64,000 nucleotides of DNA from Pseudomonas mandelii (lineage in GTDB: Bacteria > Pseudomonadota > Gammaproteobacteria > Pseudomonadales > Pseudomonadaceae), in the NCBI RefSeq assembly GCF_900106065.1, contig NZ_LT629796.1, positions 1,462,001 to 1,526,000 of the forward strand, in the 5' to 3' direction. The position numbers and the translations under genes were made by a program. Positions within the stretch are counted from its first letter, which is position 1, and every line of letters begins with the position of its first letter. This document shows, piece by piece, positions 10,525 to 20,020 of the stretch. A model generated the notes under the pieces. That model was not told the origin of the DNA, made no database searches, and saw only the letters and a list, made by a program, of their open reading frames with translations.

Positions 10525-10980
10525 ATGGCGACGCTATTGGTTCTGCACGGACCCAACCTGAACTTGCTCGGCACCCGCGAACCGGGCACCTATGGCGCTA
10601 CGACACTGGCGCAGATCAACCAGGACCTGGAACGCCGTGCCCGTGAAGCCGGCCATCATCTGCTGTACCTGCAAAGCAACGCCGAGTACGAATTGATTGA
10701 CCGCATCCACGCCGCAAAAGGCGAAGGTGTGGACTTCATTCTGATCAACCCAGCAGCTTTTACGCACACAAGTGTCGCATTACGTGACGCGCTGCTGGCG
10801 GTGAGCATCCCATTCATCGAAGTGCATTTGTCTAACGTGCACAAACGCGAACCTTTCCGCCATCACTCTTACTTCTCCGACGTAGCGGTGGGAGTGATCT
10901 GCGGCCTTGGCGCCAGCGGTTATCGACTGGCCCTGGAGGCCGCCCTGGAACAGCTTGAACAACAAGCTATACGCCCCTGA
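10525..10980 (+). CDS. aroQ: Type II 3-dehydroquinate dehydratase
   Basis: Dehydrates 3-dehydroquinate to 3-dehydroshikimate in the shikimate pathway. The 151-residue length is standard for the dodecameric type II enzyme. The N-terminal motif is [16 protein letters not shown], with the catalytic tyrosine in the flexible loop. NPAAFTHTS and [17 protein letters not shown] carry the other active-site residues. It lies immediately upstream of accB, 24 nt from stop to start, an arrangement common in gammaproteobacteria. Confidence 0.96.
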   Translation: MATLLVLHGPNLNLLGTREPGTYGATTLAQINQDLERRAREAGHHLLYLQSNAEYELIDRIHAAKGEGVDFILINPAAFTHTSVALRDALLAVSIPFIEVHLSNVHKREPFRHHSYFSDVAVGVICGLGASGYRLALEAALEQLEQQAIRP

Positions 10981-11004
10981 CCGACCCTTGGGAGTTGATG
11001 ATTC

Positions 11005-11466
11005 ATGGATATCCGTAAAGTTAAGAAACTGATCGAACTGCTGGAAGAGTCCGGCATCGACGAGCTCGAGATCAAGGAAGGCGAAGAGTCCGTACGCATC
11101 AGCCGTCATAGCAAGACCCCGGCTCAGCAGTTCTACGCACCGGCTCCGATGCATGCACAGGCGCCTGCGCCAGTGGCTGCTGCTCCGGTTGCCGCTGCAG
11201 CGCCTGCGGCTCCCGTCGCGCCAGTGCTGAACGGCACCGTTGCCCGTTCGCCGATGGTCGGCACCTTCTATCGCAAATCTTCGCCAAGCTCGCCGTCCTT
11301 CGTTGAAGTCGGCCAGACCGTGAAGAAAGGCGACACTCTGTGCATCGTCGAAGCCATGAAGATGATGAACCACATCGAAGCTGAAACCAGCGGTGTGATC
11401 GAATCCATCCTCGTCGAAGACGGCCAGCCGGTTGAGTACGACCAACCGCTGTTCACCATCGTTTGA
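11005..11466 (+). CDS. accB: Biotin carboxyl carrier protein of acetyl-CoA carboxylase
   Basis: Carries the biotin that shuttles CO2 between biotin carboxylase and carboxyltransferase in the first step of fatty-acid synthesis. It has 153 residues. The N-terminal part is followed by an Ala/Pro-rich linker (about residues 48-75) and the C-terminal biotinyl domain. The biotin-accepting lysine is Lys119 in EAMKMMN. The protein also has the thumb segment [12 protein letters not shown] typical of bacterial BCCP. A GGAG sequence precedes the ATG. accC follows after 17 nt, and the two form an operon. Confidence 0.97.
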   Translation: MDIRKVKKLIELLEESGIDELEIKEGEESVRISRHSKTPAQQFYAPAPMHAQAPAPVAAAPVAAAAPAAPVAPVLNGTVARSPMVGTFYRKSSPSSPSFVEVGQTVKKGDTLCIVEAMKMMNHIEAETSGVIESILVEDGQPVEYDQPLFTIV

Positions 11467-11483
11467 AACGCGGAGAAACTTTG

Positions 11484-12842
11484 ATGACTGCGAAGTTGGA
11501 AAAAGTTCTGATCGCCAACCGCGGTGAGATTGCCCTGCGGATCCTGCGTGCCTGCAAAGAGATGGGCATCAAGACTGTCGCCGTTTACTCCAAGGCCGAC
11601 AAAGAGCTGATGCACCTGGGCCTGGCAGACGAATCCGTCTGCATCGGTCCGGCCTCGGCCGCCCACTCTTACCTGCACATTCCGGCCATCATCGCCGCGG
11701 CCGAAGTGACCGGCGCCACCGCCATTCACCCAGGCTACGGTTTCCTTGCGGAAAACGCTGATTTCGCTGAACAGGTCGAGAACTCCGGCTTCGCGTTCAT
11801 TGGCCCGAAAGCCGACACCATTCGCCTGATGGGCGACAAGGTATCGGCCAAGCACGCCATGATCGCTGCTGGCGTTCCAACCGTTCCGGGGTCCGACGGC
11901 CCGTTGCCTGAAGACGAAGAAACCGCTTTGCGCATCGGTCGCGAAGTCGGTTACCCGGTGATCATCAAAGCCGCTGGCGGCGGTGGTGGTCGCGGCATGC
12001 GCGTTGTGCATAAAGAAGAAGACCTGATCTCCTTCGCCAAACTGACCCGCACCGAAGCAGGCGCGGCGTTCGGTAACCCGATGGTCTATCTGGAAAAATT
12101 CCTGACTAACCCACGTCACGTGGAAGTCCAGGTGCTTTCCGACGGCCAGGGTCACGCCATCCATCTGGGCGACCGCGATTGCTCGCTGCAACGTCGTCAC
12201 CAGAAGGTTCTCGAAGAAGCGCCGGCACCGGGCATCGATGAGAAGGCACGGGCTGAAGTCCTCGCACGCTGCGTCAAGGCTTGCATCGACATCAACTACC
12301 GTGGCGCGGGTACTTTCGAGTTCCTGTACGAGAACGGCGCGTTCTATTTCATCGAAATGAACACCCGCGTTCAGGTTGAGCACCCGGTTTCGGAAATGGT
12401 CACTGGCATCGACATCGTCAAGGAGATGCTCAGCATCGCCGCTGGCAACAAGCTGTCGTACACCCAGGAAGACGTGGTTATCCGCGGCCATGCCCTGGAA
12501 TGCCGGATCAACGCCGAAGACCCGAAAACCTTCATGCCGAGCCCAGGCACGGTCAAGCATTTCCACGCTCCAGGCGGCAACGGCGTTCGCGTCGATTCGC
12601 ACCTGTACAGCGGTTATGCCGTTCCGCCGAACTACGATTCGTTGATCGGCAAGCTGATCACCTACGGCGCAACCCGTGACGAAGCATTGGCGCGCATGCG
12701 CAATGCGCTGGACGAAATCGTTGTCGACGGGATCAAGACCAACATCCCGCTGCACCGCGACCTGGTCCGCGATGAAGGCTTCTGCAAAGGTGGTATCAAC
12801 ATCCACTACCTGGAACACAAGCTGGCTGGCGACAAGCATTAA
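11484..12842 (+). CDS. accC: Biotin carboxylase subunit of acetyl-CoA carboxylase
   Basis: Carboxylates the biotin on AccB using ATP and bicarbonate. The protein has 452 residues. The ATP-grasp fold shows [17 protein letters not shown] at the N-terminus, the glycine-rich loop [14 protein letters not shown], and the conserved [20 protein letters not shown] near the active site. I chose the ATG at 11484 ([15 protein letters not shown]) because GGAG lies about 9 nt upstream and this is the standard N-terminus. The reading frame extends to 11463 without support. A clear terminator follows at 12860. Confidence 0.97.
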   Translation: MTAKLEKVLIANRGEIALRILRACKEMGIKTVAVYSKADKELMHLGLADESVCIGPASAAHSYLHIPAIIAAAEVTGATAIHPGYGFLAENADFAEQVENSGFAFIGPKADTIRLMGDKVSAKHAMIAAGVPTVPGSDGPLPEDEETALRIGREVGYPVIIKAAGGGGGRGMRVVHKEEDLISFAKLTRTEAGAAFGNPMVYLEKFLTNPRHVEVQVLSDGQGHAIHLGDRDCSLQRRHQKVLEEAPAPGIDEKARAEVLARCVKACIDINYRGAGTFEFLYENGAFYFIEMNTRVQVEHPVSEMVTGIDIVKEMLSIAAGNKLSYTQEDVVIRGHALECRINAEDPKTFMPSPGTVKHFHAPGGNGVRVDSHLYSGYAVPPNYDSLIGKLITYGATRDEALARMRNALDEIVVDGIKTNIPLHRDLVRDEGFCKGGINIHYLEHKLAGDKH

Positions 12843-12859
12843 GCTTTAGCCCGTCCAAC

Positions 12860-12888
12860 AAAGCCGCCTTCGGGCGGCTTTGTTGTTT
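12860..12888 (+). terminator. Intrinsic terminator after accC
   Basis: A 9-bp perfect stem, AAAGCCGCC/GGCGGCTTT, on a TTCG tetraloop is followed by GTTGTTT. It lies 18 nt beyond the accC stop codon. Confidence 0.88.
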
Positions 12889-12904
12889 CTGGAGGTTACA
12901 ACTC

Positions 12905-13014
12905 CTGCAGGAGCGAGGTTTGCCCGCAAACCATACGCCGAGGTATTGCAGACTCACCGCATCACCGCGTCATCGCGCTTCGCGGGCAAGCCTCGCTCCT
13001 ACAAACTGCATACC
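12905..13014. repeat. REP/BIME inverted pair between accC and prmA
   Basis: A left unit GCAGGAGCGAGGTTTGCCCGC and a right unit GCGGGCAAGCCTCGCTCCTAC in inverse orientation, with about 65 bp between them. Confidence 0.85.
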
Positions 13015-13112
13015 AGTGTCGGCCTTGTCGTCTTCTGCCGCGCGCTCGCGTAAACTTGCGCGCTTCTCGCAGCCCGCTAGGCTGCAATCAATATTTTTCA
13101 AAGGTGCCCGCC

Positions 13113-13991
13113 ATGCCTTGGCTGCAAGTCCGTCTCGCCATCAGCCCAGAACAAGCCGAAACCTACGAAGACGCTTTCCTTGAAGTGGGCGCCGTGTCGG
13201 TGACGTTCATGGACGCCGAAGATCAGCCGATCTTCGAACCTGAACTCAACACCACGCCGTTATGGTCGCACACTCATCTGCTGGCCCTGTTCGAAGGCGG
13301 CACTGAAGCGGCCAGTGTGCTGGCTCATCTTGAGTTGCTGACCGGCAGCCCGCTGCCCGAGCATCACAGCGAAGTCATCGAAGACCAGGACTGGGAACGC
13401 AGCTGGATGGACGACTTCCAGCCAATGCGCTTCGGTCAACGCCTGTGGATCGTCCCAAGCTGGCACGCTGCCCCTGAACCCGACGCTGTGAACATTCTGC
13501 TCGACCCGGGCCTGGCGTTCGGCACCGGCACCCACCCGACCACTGCACTGTGCCTGGAATGGCTCGATGGTCAGGACCTCAAGGACTGCCACGTCCTCGA
13601 CTTCGGTTGCGGCTCGGGGATTTTGGCGATTGCCGCCCTGCTGCTGGGCGCCAAGGAAGCCGTCGGCACCGACATCGACGTGCAGGCGCTGGAAGCTTCC
13701 CGCGACAACGCCGGGCGCAACAATATTGCCGACGCGCTCTTCCCGCTGTACCTGCCGGAAGATCTGCCACAGGTTCAAGCCGATGTGCTGGTGGCCAACA
13801 TTCTGGCCGGACCGCTGGTGTCCCTGGCGCCGCAATTGTCCAGCCTGGTCAAGCCTGGCGGTCGTCTGGCGTTGTCGGGCATCCTCGCCGAGCAAGGCGA
13901 AGAAGTCGCCAAAGCCTACGCTCAAGACTTCGATCTGGACCCGATCGCCAATCGCGATGGCTGGGTGCGCATCACTGGCCGTCGGCGCTAG
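13113..13991 (+). CDS. prmA: Ribosomal protein L11 methyltransferase
   Basis: Trimethylates lysines and the N-terminus of ribosomal protein L11, using S-adenosylmethionine. The protein has 292 residues. The small N-terminal L11-recognition domain is followed by a class I methyltransferase domain. Motif I is [14 protein letters not shown], preceded by the FGTGTHPTT loop, and NILAGPL is the catalytic loop. I chose the ATG at 13113 ([11 protein letters not shown]), the standard N-terminus. The open frame to 13056 crosses the REP-proximal leader. The DUF3426 gene follows 30 nt downstream. Confidence 0.95.
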   Translation: MPWLQVRLAISPEQAETYEDAFLEVGAVSVTFMDAEDQPIFEPELNTTPLWSHTHLLALFEGGTEAASVLAHLELLTGSPLPEHHSEVIEDQDWERSWMDDFQPMRFGQRLWIVPSWHAAPEPDAVNILLDPGLAFGTGTHPTTALCLEWLDGQDLKDCHVLDFGCGSGILAIAALLLGAKEAVGTDIDVQALEASRDNAGRNNIADALFPLYLPEDLPQVQADVLVANILAGPLVSLAPQLSSLVKPGGRLALSGILAEQGEEVAKAYAQDFDLDPIANRDGWVRITGRRR

Positions 13992-14021
13992 AATGAACGC
14001 CTGCATAAACCGGATCGCCGC

Positions 14022-15239
14022 ATGACCGACAGCTTCGTCACCCAGTGCCCGCATTGCCAAACCAGCTTCCGCGTCAGCCATGCTCAATTGAGCGTGGCCC
14101 GTGGAGTGGTTCGTTGCGGCTCGTGCTTGCAGGTGTTCAACGCCGCCAAGCAGCTGCTTGAGCAACGGGGCGCCAAGGAAACTGTCCAGCCGGTAGCCCC
14201 GGCCATTGTCGAACCGCCGGTACAGCGCGCCATCAGCCAAAAGCAATGGTCCGCCGCCGAAATGGATCTGGACAGCCTGGACCTGGACGAAGAACTCGCC
14301 CGGCTCGAACAGCGGGAAATCCAGCCCACCACGGAATTCGGCCAGCACCGCGAAAACGGTCTCAGTGCTCGCCGCGACTCTGTCGAGCACGACGATGAAC
14401 CCTGGTCCGACAGCCTCTTCAGCGAATCGGCGGCCGATCGTGCCCAGGCGGTCGAAGCCGAACCACGGGAAACGCAGCCAGTACCGAGCAAGCACTCGCG
14501 CACCGAACCGTCATTCTCGCTGGAACCGGTTGATCTGGACGACGAACCCCAGGTGCCGCAACTGCGCCTGAATGATCCGCTCGACACGCCCCTGCACCAT
14601 GATCGCCTGTCGGCAACCGATGCACCTGACGACGACCTGCCCCCGATTGCCCCTCTGCGCAAGCGACACGAACGCAGCGAGTCGACCGAACGTGCCGACG
14701 CCCTGCAGGACCTGACCGACGATCCGCTGCAACTGGATTGGCAAAAACGTCGCTCCCCCTGGGGCCGACGGCTTTTCTGGCTGCTGCTGGTCCTGATCGG
14801 TGCCGGTGCTCTCGCCGGCCAATACATCGCTTACCACTTCGACGAACTGGCGCGCCAGGATCAATACCGTCCATGGTTCCAGCAACTGTGCCCGCAAGTC
14901 GGCTGCACGGTGCCATCGAAAGTTGATATCGCGAAAATCAAAAGCAGCAACCTGGTGGTCCGCAGTCACCCTGAGTTCAACGGTGCACTGGTGGTCGATG
15001 CGATCATCTACAACCGCGCGCCCTTCTCCCAGCCCTTCCCGCTGCTGGAACTGCGCTTCGCCGACCTTAACGGCCACCTGATCGCCAGCCGGCGCTTCAA
15101 ACCCGGCGAGTACCTCAACGGCGACCTCGAAGGCCTGGCAGAGATGCCGCCGCAAACGCCGATCCACATCGCACTGGATATCCTTGATCCAGGCTCCAAA
15201 GCGGTGAATTACAGCCTGAGCTTTCATTCGCCCGAGTGA
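14022..15239 (+). CDS. Zinc-ribbon and DUF3426 domain membrane protein
   Basis: A 405-residue protein with an N-terminal MJ0042-type zinc ribbon, where the pairs CPHC and CGSC can bind zinc. A long acidic, low-complexity linker (about residues 60-245) follows. One membrane helix lies near residues 250-270 (LFWLLLVLIGAGALAGQYIA), and the C-terminal DUF3426 domain ends the protein. The topology suggests the ribbon is cytoplasmic and DUF3426 periplasmic. I know of no established function. The position between prmA and dusB is the one I recall from PAO1 (PA4851). Confidence 0.88.
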   Translation: MTDSFVTQCPHCQTSFRVSHAQLSVARGVVRCGSCLQVFNAAKQLLEQRGAKETVQPVAPAIVEPPVQRAISQKQWSAAEMDLDSLDLDEELARLEQREIQPTTEFGQHRENGLSARRDSVEHDDEPWSDSLFSESAADRAQAVEAEPRETQPVPSKHSRTEPSFSLEPVDLDDEPQVPQLRLNDPLDTPLHHDRLSATDAPDDDLPPIAPLRKRHERSESTERADALQDLTDDPLQLDWQKRRSPWGRRLFWLLLVLIGAGALAGQYIAYHFDELARQDQYRPWFQQLCPQVGCTVPSKVDIAKIKSSNLVVRSHPEFNGALVVDAIIYNRAPFSQPFPLLELRFADLNGHLIASRRFKPGEYLNGDLEGLAEMPPQTPIHIALDILDPGSKAVNYSLSFHSPE

Positions 15240-15424
15240 AACGCTTCAGTGTTACGGCATTGACGGCATATTTCTGACTTTGACCGCTCATACCAAACCG
15301 CTGGCGATAACAGAATTACTGTTCAGATTTTGTTCAATTCAGCCTTTATCCAGTCATCGAGAGCGGGTATCATGCCAACCCTTTTTCGAACTCTCATGAT
15401 CCGGCCCCACAACAGGGAAGTCCT

Positions 15425-16435
15425 ATGTCGGCGGTACGCATCGGTCCATATACATTGCACAACGGCTTGATCCTCGCCCCCATGGCGGGCGTCACCGACC
15501 AGCCCTTTCGTCAGCTGTGCAAGCGACTGGGCGCAGGGCTTGTAGTCTCGGAAATGGTCACCAGCGACATGAGCTTGTGGAACACCCGCAAATCGCGGAT
15601 GCGCATGATCCACGAAGGTGATCCCGAGCCCCGCTCGGTCCAGATCGCCGGGGGTGATGCACAGATGCTGGCGGATGCGGCCCGGGCGAACGTCGAACTG
15701 GGCGCACAGATTATTGACATCAACATGGGCTGTCCGGCGAAGAAGGTCTGCAACAAGGCCGCCGGTTCCGCGCTGTTGAAGGATGAAGCATTGGTGACCG
15801 AGATCCTGCAAGCCGTCGTGGCTGCGGTTGATGTGCCGGTCACCTTGAAGATCCGCACCGGCTGGGACCGGGACAACAAGAACGGTCTGACGGTGGCGAA
15901 GATCGCCGAGCAAGCGGGCATTACGGCGTTGGCGGTTCATGGCCGCACCCGTGCCGACCTGTACACCGGTGAAGCCGAGTACGACACCATTGCCGCGATC
16001 AAGCAGGCGGTGTCGATGCCGGTCTTTGCCAACGGCGACATCGATTCACCCGAGAAGGCCCGGTACGTGCTCGATGCGACCGGTGCCGATGGCCTGCTGG
16101 TAGGCCGGGCCGCCCAGGGGCGGCCGTGGATTTTTCGTGAGATCGATCATTTCCTGCGTACTGGCGAAAAACTCCCGGCGCTGGAATTGATCGAGGTGGA
16201 ACGCATTCTGCTAGAGCATCTGGCTGCACTGCACGTCTTCTATGGAGACGTGATGGGCGTCCGTATCGCTCGAAAGCATGTGGGCTGGTATCTCGCAACC
16301 TTGCCGGGCGCCAGGGAGTTTCGCGCCCACTTCAATCGTTTGGAAGATACGGAAGCACAATGCGCCAACGTTCAGGGCTTCTTCGCCGAACGTTACAAGA
16401 GCCTGACAGGGGACGGAGAAGGGGTGGCCGCATGA
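15425..16435 (+). CDS. dusB: tRNA-dihydrouridine synthase B
   Basis: A flavoenzyme that reduces specific uridines in the tRNA D-loop. The protein has 336 residues. The FMN barrel starts [20 protein letters not shown], and the catalytic cysteine lies in the Dus signature [31 protein letters not shown] and [10 protein letters not shown] are further family motifs. AGGGA precedes the ATG. The stop overlaps the fis start by 4 nt (ATGA), so the two are translationally coupled, as in most gammaproteobacteria. Confidence 0.95.
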   Translation: MSAVRIGPYTLHNGLILAPMAGVTDQPFRQLCKRLGAGLVVSEMVTSDMSLWNTRKSRMRMIHEGDPEPRSVQIAGGDAQMLADAARANVELGAQIIDINMGCPAKKVCNKAAGSALLKDEALVTEILQAVVAAVDVPVTLKIRTGWDRDNKNGLTVAKIAEQAGITALAVHGRTRADLYTGEAEYDTIAAIKQAVSMPVFANGDIDSPEKARYVLDATGADGLLVGRAAQGRPWIFREIDHFLRTGEKLPALELIEVERILLEHLAALHVFYGDVMGVRIARKHVGWYLATLPGAREFRAHFNRLEDTEAQCANVQGFFAERYKSLTGDGEGVAA

Positions 16436-16752
16436 CGATGATGACCGAGACTTTAGTGAGTGGAACAACACCCGTGAGCGACAACGTGAATTTGAAACAG
16501 CACCTCAATACGCCGAGCGAAGAAGGTCAGACCCTTCGCGGGAGTGTCGAGAAGGCGCTGCACAATTATTTCGCCCACCTTGAGGGCGCTGCCGTCACGG
16601 ATGTGTACAACCTGGTGCTCTCCGAAGTCGAGGCGCCCCTGCTCGAGTGCGTGATGAACTACGTCAAGGGCAACCAGACCAAGGCCAGCGAGCTGCTCGG
16701 GTTGAACCGAGGCACGCTGCGCAAGAAACTCAAGCAGTACGATTTGCTGTAA
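16432..16752 (+). CDS. fis: DNA-binding protein Fis
   Basis: Nucleoid-associated protein that bends DNA and adjusts transcription with growth phase. The protein has 106 residues if the first of three nearby ATGs is used (16432, 16438, 16441). I chose the first because GGAGAAGG lies just upstream and the start overlaps the dusB stop. The C-terminal helix-turn-helix is fully conserved: [21 protein letters not shown] followed by [12 protein letters not shown]. The N-terminal extension of about 10 residues relative to E. coli Fis is normal for Pseudomonas. Confidence 0.95.
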   Translation: MTMMTETLVSGTTPVSDNVNLKQHLNTPSEEGQTLRGSVEKALHNYFAHLEGAAVTDVYNLVLSEVEAPLLECVMNYVKGNQTKASELLGLNRGTLRKKLKQYDLL

Positions 16753-16769
16753 GCATTCAATCAAACCAG

Positions 16770-16803
16770 AAAGGCGCCCGCGTAAAAACGGTCGCCTTTT
16801 TGC
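16770..16803 (+). terminator. Intrinsic terminator after fis
   Basis: The stem AAAGGCG/CGCCTTT (16770-16776 with 16793-16799), with an inner CCG/CGG pairing, is followed by a T-run. It separates dusB-fis from purH. Confidence 0.75.
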
Positions 16804-16832
16804 TGACTCCTTTGCTTTTGATGGAAATTGAA

Positions 16833-18440
16833 ATGACCGACCAGACTACCCGCCTGCCGATCCGCCGCGCCTTGATCAGCGTTTCCGACAAGACCGGGAT
16901 CCTCGAATTCGCCAAAGAGCTTGAAGCCCTGGGCGTCGAGATCCTCTCCACCGGCGGAACGTTCAAGCTGCTGCGCGACAACGGTGTTGCCGCAGTGGAA
17001 GTCGCGGACTACACCGGTTTCGCAGAAATGATGGACGGTCGGGTGAAAACCCTGCACCCGAAAATCCACGGCGGGATCCTCGGTCGTCGTGGTATCGACG
17101 ACGCCATCATGAACGAGCACGGCATCAAGCCGATCGACCTGGTCGCGGTCAACCTGTACCCGTTCGAAGCCACCATCAACAAGCCAGGCTGCGACCTGCC
17201 GACCGCCATCGAAAACATCGACATCGGCGGCCCGACCATGGTCCGCTCGGCGGCAAAAAACCATAAAGACGTGGCCATCGTGGTCAATGCCAGCGACTAC
17301 GCCAGCGTCCTTGAAAGCCTCAAGGCTGGCGGCCTGACCTATGCTCAGCGTTTCGACCTGATGCTCAAGGCCTTCGAACACACCGCGGCCTACGACGGCA
17401 TGATCGCCAACTACATGGGCACCGTGAACCAGTCCGCTGACACCCTCTCGACCTCCGGTCGCAGCGAGTTCCCGCGCACCTTCAACAGCCAGTTCGTCAA
17501 GGCTCAGGAAATGCGCTACGGCGAGAACCCGCACCAGAGCGCGGCGTTCTACGTGGAAGCCAAGCCTGCCGAAGTCGGTATCGCCACCGCGACCCAACTG
17601 CAGGGCAAAGAGCTGTCGTACAACAACGTGGCCGACACCGACGCCGCGCTGGAATGCGTGAAAAGCTTCGTCAAGCCGGCTTGCGTGATCGTCAAGCACG
17701 CCAATCCGTGCGGCGTTGCGGTCAGCCCGGACGCAGAAGGCGGTATCCGTCAGGCTTACGAACTGGCTTACGCCACCGACACCGAGTCGGCGTTCGGCGG
17801 CATCATCGCCTTCAACCGCGAGCTGGATGCTGAAACCGCCAAGGCCATCGTCGAGCGTCAGTTCGTCGAAGTGATCATCGCCCCTAGCGTCAGCGAAGAA
17901 GCCCGCGCCATCGTGGCGGCCAAAGCCAATGTGCGCCTGCTGGCCTGCGGCGAGTGGTCGGCTGATCGCGCCGCTGCCTGGGACTACAAACGCGTCAACG
18001 GCGGTTTGCTGGTACAGAGCCGCGACATCGGCATGATCAGCGCCGACGACCTGAAAGTCGTGACCAAGCGTGCCCCGACCGAGCAGGAAATCAACGACCT
18101 GATCTTCGCCTGGAAAGTCGCCAAATACGTTAAATCCAACGCCATTGTCTACGCCAAGAACCGTCAGACCATCGGCGTCGGCGCTGGCCAGATGAGCCGC
18201 GTGAACTCCGCCCGTATCGCCGCGATCAAGGCTGAACATGCCGGTTTGCAAGTGGCAGGCTCGGTGATGGCCTCCGATGCGTTCTTCCCGTTCCGCGACG
18301 GCCTGGACAACGCGGCCAAGGTCGGTATCACCGCGGTGATCCAGCCGGGTGGCTCGATGCGTGATGCGGAAGTGATTGCCGCTGCTGATGAAGCCGGCAT
18401 CGCCATGGTCTTCACCGGCATGCGCCACTTCCGTCACTGA
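16833..18440 (+). CDS. purH: Bifunctional AICAR transformylase / IMP cyclohydrolase
   Basis: Catalyses the last two steps of IMP synthesis: formylation of AICAR, then ring closure. The protein has 535 residues. The N-terminal MGS-like cyclohydrolase domain starts [17 protein letters not shown] and contains [18 protein letters not shown] sequence ([16 protein letters not shown]). The C-terminal transformylase domain has [14 protein letters not shown] and KHANPCGVA, the latter with the catalytic Lys-His. I chose the ATG at 16833 ([13 protein letters not shown]), with GGAA about 8 nt upstream. Longer frames extend into the fis terminator. It ends just before a REP pair. Confidence 0.96.
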   Translation: MTDQTTRLPIRRALISVSDKTGILEFAKELEALGVEILSTGGTFKLLRDNGVAAVEVADYTGFAEMMDGRVKTLHPKIHGGILGRRGIDDAIMNEHGIKPIDLVAVNLYPFEATINKPGCDLPTAIENIDIGGPTMVRSAAKNHKDVAIVVNASDYASVLESLKAGGLTYAQRFDLMLKAFEHTAAYDGMIANYMGTVNQSADTLSTSGRSEFPRTFNSQFVKAQEMRYGENPHQSAAFYVEAKPAEVGIATATQLQGKELSYNNVADTDAALECVKSFVKPACVIVKHANPCGVAVSPDAEGGIRQAYELAYATDTESAFGGIIAFNRELDAETAKAIVERQFVEVIIAPSVSEEARAIVAAKANVRLLACGEWSADRAAAWDYKRVNGGLLVQSRDIGMISADDLKVVTKRAPTEQEINDLIFAWKVAKYVKSNAIVYAKNRQTIGVGAGQMSRVNSARIAAIKAEHAGLQVAGSVMASDAFFPFRDGLDNAAKVGITAVIQPGGSMRDAEVIAAADEAGIAMVFTGMRHFRH

Positions 18441-18451
18441 TTTTTCGCTCT

Positions 18452-18541
18452 TGTAGGAGCGAGGCTTGCCCGCGAAGGGCTCGCCACGGTGTATCAACAA
18501 GACCGAGGCGATCCCTTCGCGGGCAAGCCTCGCTCCTACAG
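18452..18541. repeat. REP/BIME inverted pair between purH and purD
   Basis: The left unit TGTAGGAGCGAGGCTTGCCC and the right unit GGGCAAGCCTCGCTCCTACA are near-perfect reverse complements extending through CGCGAAGGG/CCCTTCGCG. Confidence 0.9.
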
Positions 18542-18625
18542 GTTCGGTGGTGGCGGATGCCGCGTACCGTTAGCCAGGCAGCTCAGGCTGCCCCCACAGA
18601 ATTAGCGTCATCCGAGGTTTTTGAA

Positions 18626-19921
18626 ATGAATGTTTTGATCATTGGCAGCGGTGGCCGTGAACACGCCCTGGCCTGGAAAGTGGCTCAGGATCCGCGTGTG
18701 CAGAAAGTATTCGTTGCCCCGGGCAACGCCGGCACCGCCATTGAAGCCAAGTGCGAGAACGTCGCTATCGACGTGCTGGCCCTCGAGCAGCTTGCAGATT
18801 TCGCGGAGAAAAACGTTTCCCTCACCATCGTTGGCCCGGAAGTGCCGCTGGTCGCTGGCGTCGTCGACCTGTTCCGCTCCCGTGGCCTGGATTGCTTCGG
18901 CCCGACGGCCGGTGCGGCCCAGCTGGAAGGTTCGAAAGCCTTTACCAAGGACTTCCTGGCTCGCCACAAGATCCCGACCGCCGATTACCAGAACTTCACC
19001 GAGATCGAGCCGGCCCTGGCTTATCTGCGTGAAAAAGGTGCGCCGATTGTGATCAAGGCCGATGGCCTGGCCGCCGGTAAAGGCGTGATCGTTGCCATGA
19101 CCCTGGCCGAAGCGGAAGACGCCGTGCGCGACATGCTCGCGGGCAACGCATTCGGCGACGCCGGCTCGCGCGTTGTGATCGAAGAGTTCCTGGACGGCGA
19201 AGAAGCCAGCTTCATCGTCATGGTCGACGGCAAGAACGTACTGCCGATGGCCACCAGCCAGGACCACAAACGCGTCGGCGACGGCGACACCGGCCCGAAC
19301 ACCGGCGGCATGGGTGCCTACTCCCCTGCCCCGGTCGTGACCGCTGAAGTCCACAAGCGCGTCATGGACCTGGTGATCTGGCCGACCGTGCGCGGCATGG
19401 CCGATGAAGGCAACGTCTACACCGGTTTCCTGTATGCCGGCCTGATGATCGACAAGGCTGGTAACCCAAAAGTTATCGAGTTCAACTGCCGTTTCGGTGA
19501 TCCTGAGACCCAACCGGTAATGCTGCGTTTGCAGTCGAGCCTGGTGTTGCTGGTCGAAGCGGCCCTGGCGCAAGCCCTGGACAAGGTCGAAGCGCAATGG
19601 GATCCACGTCCGAGCGTCGGCATCGTGCTGGCGGCTGGCGGCTATCCTGGCGACTACGCTAAAGGCGTCGCCATCAACGGCCTGGATGCAGCCGCCGCAC
19701 TGGAAGGCAAAGTCTTCCACGCCGGCACTGCGCTCAAGGACGGTCAAGTGGTGACCGCCGGTGGTCGTGTGCTTTGCGCTACCGCCATGGGCGCCAGCGT
19801 TGATGCTGCCCAGCAACAGGCTTACAAACTGGCGGCAAAGATTGATTGGGAAGGCTGTTTCTATCGCAAGGACATTGGTTACCGTGCCATTGCCCGCGAA
19901 CGTGGCGAAAATCAGGAATAA
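18626..19921 (+). CDS. purD: Phosphoribosylamine-glycine ligase
   Basis: Joins glycine to phosphoribosylamine with ATP, giving GAR in purine synthesis. The protein has 431 residues. It starts MNVLIIGSGGREHALAWK. The ATP-grasp core has KADGLAAGKGVIVA, the sequence SQDHKRVGDGDTGPNTGGMG and EFNCRFGDPETQ, all diagnostic for PurD. I chose the ATG at 18626, with GAGG about 10 nt upstream. The longer frame reads into the REP region. retS lies 99 nt downstream with its own likely promoter. Confidence 0.96.
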   Translation: MNVLIIGSGGREHALAWKVAQDPRVQKVFVAPGNAGTAIEAKCENVAIDVLALEQLADFAEKNVSLTIVGPEVPLVAGVVDLFRSRGLDCFGPTAGAAQLEGSKAFTKDFLARHKIPTADYQNFTEIEPALAYLREKGAPIVIKADGLAAGKGVIVAMTLAEAEDAVRDMLAGNAFGDAGSRVVIEEFLDGEEASFIVMVDGKNVLPMATSQDHKRVGDGDTGPNTGGMGAYSPAPVVTAEVHKRVMDLVIWPTVRGMADEGNVYTGFLYAGLMIDKAGNPKVIEFNCRFGDPETQPVMLRLQSSLVLLVEAALAQALDKVEAQWDPRPSVGIVLAAGGYPGDYAKGVAINGLDAAAALEGKVFHAGTALKDGQVVTAGGRVLCATAMGASVDAAQQQAYKLAAKIDWEGCFYRKDIGYRAIARERGENQE

Positions 19922-19985
19922 GCGATCCGTTCGGCAGGGCTTGTGCTTCAGGCCCTTGCCGGACTGTTCCGGCGCCGCGCATAGT

Positions 19986-19991
19986 TATAAT
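19986..19991 (+). promoter_or_regulatory. Candidate -10 box of retS
   Basis: A perfect TATAAT lies 30 nt upstream of the retS start. I do not see a good -35 at 16-18 nt spacing, so this is suggestive only. Confidence 0.35.
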
Positions 19992-20020
19992 CTGGCATCA
20001 ACCTACGAAGGGATTTCGCC

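Noticed and set aside
16761..18500. 579-residue open frame on the - strand over purH
   Set aside because: Antisense shadow of purH, with no recognisable domain, and it reads through a REP pair and the fis terminator.
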